The notes beneath the pieces are model-generated. The model was not told where the DNA came from. It did not search any database and was given only the letters and a program-made list of their open reading frames with translations. A stretch of DNA of 64,000 nt from Thermovibrio guaymasensis (lineage in GTDB: Bacteria > Aquificota > Aquificia > Desulfurobacteriales > Desulfurobacteriaceae), in assembly GCF_003633715.1 (NCBI RefSeq), contig NZ_RBIE01000001.1, positions 310,001 through 374,000 on the forward strand, written 5' to 3'. Within the stretch, counting starts at the first letter, position 1. Every line of letters starts with the position of its first letter. Position numbers and translations under genes: made by a program. This document shows positions 43,962 to 50,655 of the stretch, piece after piece.

Positions 43962-44814
43962 AGGTTTTAACGTCTTTTTCCTCTCTGGAAAGGGAGGAGT
44001 CGGTAAATCAACACTTTCAACTTCCTTAGCCCTTTCCCTATCAAAGAAAGGATTTAAAACTCTCTTAGTTTCCCTTGACCCCGCCCACTCCCTCTCAATC
44101 CTCCTTAAAGAGGAACTTGGGGGCTCCCCGACGCAAGTAATTCAAAACCTTTTTTCACTTGAGGTTGACCTTGAAAGGAGTATGAGGGAGTACCTAAAGA
44201 GAGTTGAGAAAGAGGCTGAGAAGATAGTTAGCCCTGCTTTAATTGGGAACGTAAAGAACCAGATAGAGCTTGCCTACTACTCTCCAGGAGCTCTTGAGCT
44301 TGCAGCTGTTGACTCAATATACCAGATAATGAGGAAATATGAGGGGAACTTTGAGAAGTTCGTCTTTGATACTGCCCCTTCGGGCTATACAGTTCGCCTT
44401 ATGGCCTCTCCCGATAAGCTTTTAAACTGGGTTGATTCCCTAATAAAGATGAGGGAGGAATCTCTAAAGTATAGGAAGATGGCAGGGGAACCGGTTGGGA
44501 GGGACCCTGTAGTAGAAGTCCTTAGGAGAAGGAGGGAGGAGTACAGTTTCCTTGGGAAGGTCTTTAAGAGCCCTAAAACCTTCTTTGGAGTTGTTGTAAA
44601 TCCGGGAAAACTTTCACTTGAGATAGGAAAGAGGACAGTTGAAGAGCTTGAGAGGGCGGGAGTTAGGGTAAATCTAATCCTTGCAAACAGATTCCAAGGG
44701 AAAGGAGGAAACCTCTTTGGTAAGCCTACCCTTTACTTTCCTCCTTTAAAGGAGGAGCCGATAGGGATTGAATCTTTAGAGCCCTTTGTTGAGCTCTTTC
44801 TAAAAGTCCTTTAA
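43942..44814 (+). CDS. ArsA/Get3-type P-loop ATPase
   Basis: 290 residues from GTG 43942 (GGAGGG 6 bases upstream). Deviant Walker A GKGGVGKST at residues 16-24, switch I LDPAHS at 45-50 and DTAPSGYTVRL at 143-153 match ArsA/Get3, which work as dimers to move tail-anchored proteins or metal ions. It is a single-domain form. It contains no cysteine, so neither the ArsA metal site nor the Get3 zinc site is present. It lies at the end of the lipid A run, behind the 88-residue protein, which suggests an envelope or membrane-protein delivery job. The client is unknown. Confidence 0.85.
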   Translation: MKSVNLKGFNVFFLSGKGGVGKSTLSTSLALSLSKKGFKTLLVSLDPAHSLSILLKEELGGSPTQVIQNLFSLEVDLERSMREYLKRVEKEAEKIVSPALIGNVKNQIELAYYSPGALELAAVDSIYQIMRKYEGNFEKFVFDTAPSGYTVRLMASPDKLLNWVDSLIKMREESLKYRKMAGEPVGRDPVVEVLRRRREEYSFLGKVFKSPKTFFGVVVNPGKLSLEIGKRTVEELERAGVRVNLILANRFQGKGGNLFGKPTLYFPPLKEEPIGIESLEPFVELFLKVL

Positions 44815-44876
44815 AGTTTGCAAATTTTCCCCTTTTGCCTACCCTTAATGGTAAAGACTTTAGGTAAGGAGAGGCT

Positions 44877-46175
44877 TTGAAGAGAGTAGCTTTCTATACT
44901 CTAGGCTGTAAGATGAACTTCCATGAGACCGCCTACATGGAGGAGAGGTTTAAGGACGCTGGGTACAGGATAGTTCCCTTTAGCGAGGAGGCTGACGTTT
45001 ACGTCATAAATACCTGTACGGTTACCTCAGTTGCAGATTCAAAGTCAAGGAAGGCGATAAGGAGAGCAAAGAGTAGGAACCCTAACGCTTTAGTTGTCGT
45101 TACCGGGTGTTACAGTGAAGTTTACCCTGAGGAAGTTGAGAAAGTTAAAGAGGCCGACTTTATAACCGGGAACGTTGAGAAGTTCAATATCGTTGATCTT
45201 GTTGAGAGGAGGTTAAAGGGAGAACTTCCAAGGACTTACGTTAAAGGAGTTTGGAAGGAGAAAATATTTTACCCTTTAACAATTCGCCACTACGAGGGTA
45301 AGAGTAGGGCTTTCCTCAAAGTTCAGCAGGGGTGTGAGCTCTTCTGTACGTACTGCATAATTCCAAAGGCAAGGGGGAGAATGGTTAGCCTTCCGCCTGA
45401 GGAGGTCTTAAGGCAGGTAAAGGAGCTCGTTGATTCAGGCTATAAAGAGATAGTCCTTACCGGTACTCACCTTGGAGCTTATGGAAGGGAGTTCCCCGGC
45501 TGGAGTTTGGCAAGGCTGGTTGAGGAGATCGTTAAACTCCCCCTTTACAGGTTAAGGCTCTCTTCGGTAGAGCCTATAGAGTTTACCCCTCACCTTGTAG
45601 ACGTTGTGACCAGTTCAGAGAAGGTTGCTCCCCACTTCCACATTCCCCTCCAGAGCGGAAGTAGAACGGTTCTTGAGAGGATGAAAAGGCGCTACTCACC
45701 TGAGGACTACGTAAAGGTTGTTGAGGAAATCCTTAAGAGGAGGCCCGATTCCTGCATAGGAACCGACGTTATGGTCGGATTTCCCGGTGAAACAGAGGAG
45801 GAGTTTAAAGGGACTTTAGAGCTTGTTGAGTCCCTTCCCTTTGGATACCTCCACGTTTTCCCCTACTCAAAGAGGAAGGGAACTGTTGCTGCAAAGTTAA
45901 AGGACTCGGTTCCTCCTGAAGTTAAAAAGGAGAGGGCTTCAGTTTTGAGGGGGATCGGCAGGGAGAAGAGCTTAGAGTATAGAAGGAGGTTTTTAGGAAG
46001 GGAGCTCCCTGCAGTAGTCCTTTCTGAAGTGGAGGGAGGTAAGAGTACCGCCCTTACTGATAACTATATAAGGGTCATTTTAGATAGGAGGTTTGAACCG
46101 GGGAAAGTTGTTAAGGTAAGGCTGAAAGAGGTAGGCCAGAAGAGAGAGGAGAACTATGGAGAGGTCGTTAGTTGA
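44877..46175 (+). CDS. mtaB: tRNA t6A37 methylthiotransferase
   Basis: 432 residues from TTG 44877 behind AAGGAGAGG. Methylthiotransferase layout: N-terminal domain with three cluster cysteines (YTLGCKMNFHE, INTCTVTSVADSKSRK, VTGCYSE), radical SAM motif CELFCTYC near residue 152-159 and a C-terminal TRAM-like part. MtaB adds the methylthio group to t6A to form ms2t6A in tRNAs reading ANN codons. The YTLGCKxNxxE and TSVADSKSRK texts favour MtaB over MiaB or RimO. The next gene overlaps it by 20 bases. Confidence 0.93.
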   Translation: MKRVAFYTLGCKMNFHETAYMEERFKDAGYRIVPFSEEADVYVINTCTVTSVADSKSRKAIRRAKSRNPNALVVVTGCYSEVYPEEVEKVKEADFITGNVEKFNIVDLVERRLKGELPRTYVKGVWKEKIFYPLTIRHYEGKSRAFLKVQQGCELFCTYCIIPKARGRMVSLPPEEVLRQVKELVDSGYKEIVLTGTHLGAYGREFPGWSLARLVEEIVKLPLYRLRLSSVEPIEFTPHLVDVVTSSEKVAPHFHIPLQSGSRTVLERMKRRYSPEDYVKVVEEILKRRPDSCIGTDVMVGFPGETEEEFKGTLELVESLPFGYLHVFPYSKRKGTVAAKLKDSVPPEVKKERASVLRGIGREKSLEYRRRFLGRELPAVVLSEVEGGKSTALTDNYIRVILDRRFEPGKVVKVRLKEVGQKREENYGEVVS

Positions 46176-47265
46176 GCCCTTTTACGTTATGAGAGTCCTT
46201 GAAAAGGCGAAGGAGATTGAGAAGGAGGGGAAGGAGGTTATCCACCTTGAAATAGGAGAACCGGATTTACCGGTTCCAAAGAGAGTTAAGGAAAAGGCTA
46301 AGGAGTTCTTGAGTAGATTTGAGCAGAAGTACACTGAAAGCGCTGGAATTTACCCCCTCAGGGAGGAGATAGCCAGGTATTACTGTGAAACTTACCAAGT
46401 AGAAGTAGAGCCTGAGAACGTTGTTATTACTCCCGGTAGTTCTCCCGGGCTTTTAGCCGTTTTAAAGGTAGTTTCTGAGAGAATTGGACAAATCTCCTAT
46501 TCAGATCCCGGTTATCCCTGCTATAAGAACATGCTTAACCTACTCTTTTCTGAAGGGAGGGCGGTTCCTGTTTCCCCTGAGAGTTCCTTTAAAGTTCTGC
46601 CTCAGCAGGTTGAAACTCCAGCCCTCATAGTTAACTCTCCCTCTAACCCAACCGGTGTTGTATATACGTTAGAAGAACTCAAAGCCCTTTCGGAGAAGGC
46701 CTTTTTGGTAAGCGATGAGATTTACCACGGCCTTACCTACTTTGAGAGGGCTCCAAGCGTCCTGGAAGTTACAGATAGGTGCGTAGTTGTAAACGGCTTT
46801 TCAAAGTTTTTCCTCATGACAGGTTGGAGGTTAGGGTGGTTAATCCTCCCTGATGAGCTCGTTTCAGACGTAACGGCAATCCTTCAGAACACCGTAATAT
46901 CACCTTCTACCCTCTCCCAGTACTCTGCACTTGCCTGCTTTGAAAAGGAGGTCCTTGAAGAGTTAAGGTCGAACGTTGAAGTCTTTAAGGAGAGAAGGGA
47001 GGTCCTCTTAAAGGGCTTAAAGGAGGTGGGCTTTAAAGTTCCTTCAGAGCCACAGGGAGCTTTCTACGTTTACGCTGACGTTTCAGATTTTACGGAGGAC
47101 TCCTTTAGTTTTGCCTTTGAGCTCCTTGAGAAAGTTGGAGTTGCTGTAACTCCAGGTAGGGATTTCGGTTACAATAGAACCAACGAATTTATAAGGTTTT
47201 CCTTCTGTACGTCTGTTGAAAATATAGAAAAAGCCCTTGAGAGGCTCTACTCTTACTTGAGGTAG
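46156..47265 (+). CDS. Class I aminotransferase
   Basis: 369 residues, PLP fold type I. Landmarks: VIHLEIGEPDLPVPKRVKEKAK, YTESAGIYPLREEIARYY, VITPGSSPGLLAVLKV, LIVNSPSNPTGVVY, LVSDEIYHGLTYFE and the PLP lysine in VVNGFSKFFLMTGWRLGWLI (about residue 217). This set fits the aspartate/aromatic aminotransferase family of thermophiles, but the substrate cannot be named. It overlaps mtaB by 20 bases. A second class I enzyme is at 25095, of the DapC type. Confidence 0.83.
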   Translation: MERSLVEPFYVMRVLEKAKEIEKEGKEVIHLEIGEPDLPVPKRVKEKAKEFLSRFEQKYTESAGIYPLREEIARYYCETYQVEVEPENVVITPGSSPGLLAVLKVVSERIGQISYSDPGYPCYKNMLNLLFSEGRAVPVSPESSFKVLPQQVETPALIVNSPSNPTGVVYTLEELKALSEKAFLVSDEIYHGLTYFERAPSVLEVTDRCVVVNGFSKFFLMTGWRLGWLILPDELVSDVTAILQNTVISPSTLSQYSALACFEKEVLEELRSNVEVFKERREVLLKGLKEVGFKVPSEPQGAFYVYADVSDFTEDSFSFAFELLEKVGVAVTPGRDFGYNRTNEFIRFSFCTSVENIEKALERLYSYLR

Positions 47266-47268
47266 GGA

Positions 47269-48414
47269 GTGGGAAGGAAAAGGGAAATAGAGAGGGTAAT
47301 TCCTCGCCAGTACAGCCAGGAAAAGGTCCTTGAAATCTTAATGAAGTTCAGAGCTCCCCTCATCGTCGGCCTCATTACCATAATGGTCTCAACTGTTGGT
47401 TACATGTTGATTTCGGGGGTTGACCTCTTAAAGGCCTTTTACATGACGATCCTTACCGTTACGACGATAGGCTACGGTGAGATGTGGGATATGTCTGTCA
47501 AGGACAGGGTTTTTAACCTTGCCGTGATGACTATCGGCGTCGGCGCTGTAATGGGATACTCAATTGCAGTTCTGATCAACATAGTAACGAGCGGTGAAGT
47601 GAAAAAAATTTTGAGGTTCAGGAAGATGGTTTCGGATATATCTGCTTTAAAGGGCCACTACATAATATTTGGTTTTAACGACTACGTTGTTCACCTTTTA
47701 AAGGAGCTCCGCTACCACAAAATTCCGGTAGTTATAGTTGACCCTTCAGACGGCCTTGAAGAGTTTGCAAAGGAGCACTCAATAAAGTACTACTTAAAGC
47801 TTGACCCTACAGATGAGAACTCACTTATCCTTGCAAACGTTCAGTCTGCAGTCGGAGCTATTGTAGCGACGAAGGATGACTATAAAAACCTTGCTATAAC
47901 CCTCACAGTTAAGAACGTTGTTTCCAAGTACAACATCTACCCCTTCTTCATTATAGGCCTTGTTAAGAGGGAAGAGTTTAAGGATAAGTTAAAGCTCGTA
48001 GGGGCAGACTACGTAGAGACTATTCCTGCAATAATCTCAAAGAGGGTGGCAATCCTTGCTAGGAAGCCCCCAATATTTGGTGAAAGGTCCCTCCTAGAAG
48101 AAATCTTCTTCGGGGAGCGTACTTACATAGATATTGAAGAGCTCGTAGTTCAGCCTGACTCTCCGGTAATAGGTAAAAGTTTAAAGGAACTTGAGCTGAG
48201 GAAGAGGTTTGGAATAACCGTTGTAGCCATTAAAAAGAGGGACGGCAAAATAATTTACACTCCCGGAGGGGACGTTGTTATAGAACCCTTGGACGTTCTG
48301 GTTATAGTGGCTCCTAAGAAGATGATAGATGAGGCGGTCAAGAAGCTATTTAAGGGGAGGATAGTTTCAAGGAGTGCAATGCTTAAGAGGAAACTTAAGG
48401 AGAGGTTAGGATAG
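47269..48414 (+). CDS. Two-helix potassium channel with RCK/TrkA domains
   Basis: 381 residues from GTG 47269. A first membrane helix (LIVGLITIMVSTVGYMLISG), a pore loop with the selectivity filter TTIGYGE (TIGYG at residues 66-70) and a second helix (FNLAVMTIGVGAVMGYSIAVLINIV) form an MthK-type pore. A TrkA-N domain follows (HYIIFGFNDYVVHLL, VVIVDPSDG), then TrkA-C (about 290-370, ELVVQPDSPVIGKSLKELEL). Such channels conduct K+ and are gated by Ca2+ or nucleotides at the RCK ring. The small membrane protein gene follows with no gap. Confidence 0.9.
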   Translation: MGRKREIERVIPRQYSQEKVLEILMKFRAPLIVGLITIMVSTVGYMLISGVDLLKAFYMTILTVTTIGYGEMWDMSVKDRVFNLAVMTIGVGAVMGYSIAVLINIVTSGEVKKILRFRKMVSDISALKGHYIIFGFNDYVVHLLKELRYHKIPVVIVDPSDGLEEFAKEHSIKYYLKLDPTDENSLILANVQSAVGAIVATKDDYKNLAITLTVKNVVSKYNIYPFFIIGLVKREEFKDKLKLVGADYVETIPAIISKRVAILARKPPIFGERSLLEEIFFGERTYIDIEELVVQPDSPVIGKSLKELELRKRFGITVVAIKKRDGKIIYTPGGDVVIEPLDVLVIVAPKKMIDEAVKKLFKGRIVSRSAMLKRKLKERLG

Positions 48415-48762
48415 ATGGACTGGGGTAAAGTAGGAACTGCATTCTTTGTGATGATGTCCCTTACAACTACTGTGGGCTTCGTTTACGACGGAGATCCTTA
48501 CGAACTTTTGGCTTCAGTTATCTTTAACCTCGTTGCAACACTTTTGAAGCTTGGGAGTAAAAAAACCTTAAGTGCAGAGCTCCTTGCAACGAGCCTTGCT
48601 GCCGACCTCCACCTTATACCCGCCTTAATTTTCTACCAGATGGGTTCAAGAGCCTCCTTAGTTGAGGCCCTTGCTTGGGGAGCTCTCGTAGCAAACGTCT
48701 TTTCTGTAGTTCTCCTTATAGTGGAGACCGTCATGGAGGCTAGAGAGGAGGAGTGGTGGTAA
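48415..48762 (+). CDS. Small membrane protein, DUF6394-like
   Basis: 115 residues with three or four hydrophobic helices: VGTAFFVMMSLTTTVGFVY, YELLASVIFNLVATLLKLG, LLATSLAADLHLIPALIF and ALVANVFSVVLLIVETVM. The stretch YELLAxVxFNLVATxLKLG ... LLATSLAADLHLIPA ... NVFSVVLLIVETVM matches my memory of DUF6394, proteins found next to K+ channels. It begins right after the channel stop. It may be an accessory subunit of the channel; that is inference from adjacency. Confidence 0.6.
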   Translation: MDWGKVGTAFFVMMSLTTTVGFVYDGDPYELLASVIFNLVATLLKLGSKKTLSAELLATSLAADLHLIPALIFYQMGSRASLVEALAWGALVANVFSVVLLIVETVMEAREEEWW

Positions 48763-48797
48763 AATCTTAGCCCTGAGAGAAAAAGCGGAGGTTAAAG

Positions 48798-49796
48798 ATG
48801 TTAACAGGGAACTTTCCCCAGCTAAGGCTTAGAAGGTTGAGGAAGAACGAAAACATTAGGAGAATGGTTAGAGAAACAATTTTAACTCCTAACGACTTCA
48901 TCTACCCAATCTTTGTAGTTGACGGGGAGAATATCAAGGAAGAGATTCCTTCAATGCCCGGGCAGTTTAGGTACTCAATAGATAGACTTCCCGAGATCCT
49001 GTCTCAAGTTGAGGAACTTGGAATACCTGCCGTAATTCTCTTTGGAATTCCATCCCACAAGGACGAGCTAGGTTCTGACTCCTACTCTGAAAGGGGAATA
49101 ATTCAGAGGGCCGTAAGGAAAATAAAGCAGGAGTTTCCTAACATCTACGTTATAACTGACGTCTGTTTCTGTGAGTATACAACTCACGGCCACTGCGGTT
49201 ATCTTGCCTGTTCTGGGGAGGTCTGCGACGTTGATAACGATAGGACCTTGGAGCTCCTAAAGAAACAGGTTGTTTCCCACGCCCAGGCAGGGGCAGACAT
49301 GGTTGCCCCTTCTGGAATGATGGACGGAATGATAAAGGCAATTAGGGAAGCTCTTGATGGAGCTGGTTTTACGGATATTCCGATAATGTCATACGCCGCA
49401 AAGTACGCCTCAGCCTACTACGGTCCCTTTAGGGACGCTGCAGAGTCGGCTCCGGCCTTTGGGGATAGGCGTTCCTACCAGATGGATCCTGCAAACTCCG
49501 ACGAGGCTTTAAGGGAGGTTGCCCTTGATATTAAAGAGGGAGCAGATATAGTTATGGTTAAGCCGGCCCTTGCATACCTTGACGTGATAAGGAGGGTTAA
49601 GAATACGTTTAAGTACCCGACTGCTGCCTACAACGTAAGCGGTGAGTACTCAATGGTTAAGGCTGCGGCCCTTAAAGGCTGGGTAGATGAAAGGAGAATA
49701 GTTATTGAAACTTTAACTTCCATAAAGAGGGCTGGTGCCGATTTAATCCTTACTTACCATGCCCTTGATGCTGCAAGGTGGCTTAGAGAGGGGTAG
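48798..49796 (+). CDS. hemB: Porphobilinogen synthase (ALA dehydratase)
   Basis: 332 residues behind GGAGG. Condenses two 5-aminolevulinate into porphobilinogen. Seen: N-terminal arm [31 protein letters not shown], zinc-type cysteines in [53 protein letters not shown] with one Schiff-base lysine and [13 protein letters not shown] with the other. The three-cysteine site means the zinc-dependent form. The other heme genes hemA and hemC are near the end of the window. Confidence 0.97.
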   Translation: MLTGNFPQLRLRRLRKNENIRRMVRETILTPNDFIYPIFVVDGENIKEEIPSMPGQFRYSIDRLPEILSQVEELGIPAVILFGIPSHKDELGSDSYSERGIIQRAVRKIKQEFPNIYVITDVCFCEYTTHGHCGYLACSGEVCDVDNDRTLELLKKQVVSHAQAGADMVAPSGMMDGMIKAIREALDGAGFTDIPIMSYAAKYASAYYGPFRDAAESAPAFGDRRSYQMDPANSDEALREVALDIKEGADIVMVKPALAYLDVIRRVKNTFKYPTAAYNVSGEYSMVKAAALKGWVDERRIVIETLTSIKRAGADLILTYHALDAARWLREG

Positions 49797-49799
49797 TTC

Positions 49800-49828
49800 T
49801 TGCTATTGTCCCCCTTAAAGCATATAAT
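49800..49828 (+). promoter_or_regulatory. Sigma70-type promoter for rpsU
   Basis: TTGCTA at 49800-49805 and a perfect TATAAT at 49823-49828 are spaced by exactly 17 bases. The start of transcription would be near 49835, giving a 30-base leader with AAAGGAGG before rpsU. Confidence 0.72.
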
Positions 49829-49865
49829 TGCCTGCGAAAAACCTAAAGAAAGGAGGCGATGCTTT

Positions 49866-50093
49866 ATGGCAACAGTTTACGTCCGCGACGGTGAGCCCTT
49901 TGAGAAGGCCTTAAAGAGGTTTAAGAAGCTCTGCGAAAGAGAAGGAATCCTCACAGAGATTAAGAGGAGAGAGTACTACGAGAAGCCCTCTGAGAAGAGA
50001 AAGAGAAAGGCTATGGCGGCCAGGAAGAGGTTAATTAAGGCCCTCAAGAAGCGCGGACTCTTACCACCTAAGGGTAAGAAGAAGAAAAAGTAA
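49866..50093 (+). CDS. rpsU: 30S ribosomal protein S21
   Basis: 75 residues from ATG 49866 ([21 protein letters not shown]), chosen over an upstream in-frame start that would lie in front of the promoter. The AAAGGAGG site precedes it. S21 sits near the anti-Shine-Dalgarno end of 16S rRNA and helps initiation. The basic tail (ending PPKGKKKKK) is longer than usual. It has its own strong promoter and yqeY follows after 9 bases. Confidence 0.95.
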   Translation: MATVYVRDGEPFEKALKRFKKLCEREGILTEIKRREYYEKPSEKRKRKAMAARKRLIKALKKRGLLPPKGKKKKK

Positions 50094-50102
50094 GGAGAGA
50101 GA

Positions 50103-50552
50103 ATGAGCCTTAAGGAAAGGTTGAAAGAGGATATGAAGGCAGCCTTAAAGGCCAAGGATAAGGAGAAGCTCTCTGTAATTAGGATGCTTCAGGCTCTAAT
50201 AAAGAACGCTGAGATTGATAAGAGAGGAGAGCTTACCGACGAAGAGATTATCTCTCTCCTCCAGAAGTACGCAAAGCAGAGGAGAGAGTCTATAGAGATG
50301 TACGAAAAGGGCGGAAGGCAGGACCTTGTTGAGAAGGAGAAGAGGGAGCTTGAGATTGTAGAGAGCTACCTCCCCAAGCAGATGAGCGAAGAGGAGATAA
50401 GGGAGCTTGTAGCTGAGGTTATTAAGGAAGTTGGAGCTTCCTCTCCTAAAGACCTCGGCAAGGTTATGCAGGCTGTAATGCCGAAGGTAAAAGGCAGGGC
50501 TAATGGTTCACTGGTTAACAGAGTTGTTAGGGAACTTCTTGCCCAAGGTTAG
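50103..50552 (+). CDS. yqeY: GatB/YqeY-domain protein
   Basis: 149 residues behind AAGGAGAGA. YqeY family: LKERLKEDMKAALKAKDKEKLSVIRMLQALIKNAEID at the start, ELTDEEIISLLQKYAKQRRESIEMYEKGGRQDLVEKE in the middle and KDLGKVMQAVMPKVKGRANGSLVNRVVRELL at the end, the tail domain shared with GatB that probably contacts tRNA. The rpsU-yqeY order is widely conserved in bacteria (rpsU-yqeY-dnaG or similar). The function of free YqeY is unclear. Confidence 0.93.
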   Translation: MSLKERLKEDMKAALKAKDKEKLSVIRMLQALIKNAEIDKRGELTDEEIISLLQKYAKQRRESIEMYEKGGRQDLVEKEKRELEIVESYLPKQMSEEEIRELVAEVIKEVGASSPKDLGKVMQAVMPKVKGRANGSLVNRVVRELLAQG

Positions 50553-50565
50553 GTTTTGTTATACT
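50539..50565 (+). promoter_or_regulatory. Promoter upstream of mutS2
   Basis: TTGCCC at 50539-50544 and TATACT at 50560-50565, spacing 15 bases. Transcription would begin near 50572, so the 60-base leader would contain the first arm of the stem-loop around the mutS2 start. Confidence 0.45.
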
Positions 50566-50589
50566 ATCTATTTAGAAGTGGTTAGTTCC

Positions 50590-50655
50590 GGCGCCTTCAC
50601 TCCTTTGGTGATTGGAGGGGGGTCTTCATACTGATGTTCAAAGGAGTGGGGCGCC
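50590..50655 (+). promoter_or_regulatory. Long stem-loop enclosing the mutS2 ribosome site and start codon
   Basis: Arm 1 is GGCGCC-T-TC-ACTCCTTT (50590-50606), arm 2 is AAAGGAGT-GG-GGCGCC (50640-50655). They pair over 16 positions with one bulged T (50596) and one G-U pair. The 33-base loop holds GGAGGGGGG (50614-50622) and the ATG at 50634. The CTCC in arm 1 could instead pair with the GGAG in the loop, giving a second shape that hides the ribosome site. Confidence 0.5.

Noticed and set aside
49800-49865. A 22-codon upstream extension of rpsU
   Set aside because: It overlaps the promoter boxes, and [11 protein letters not shown] is the normal S21 start.
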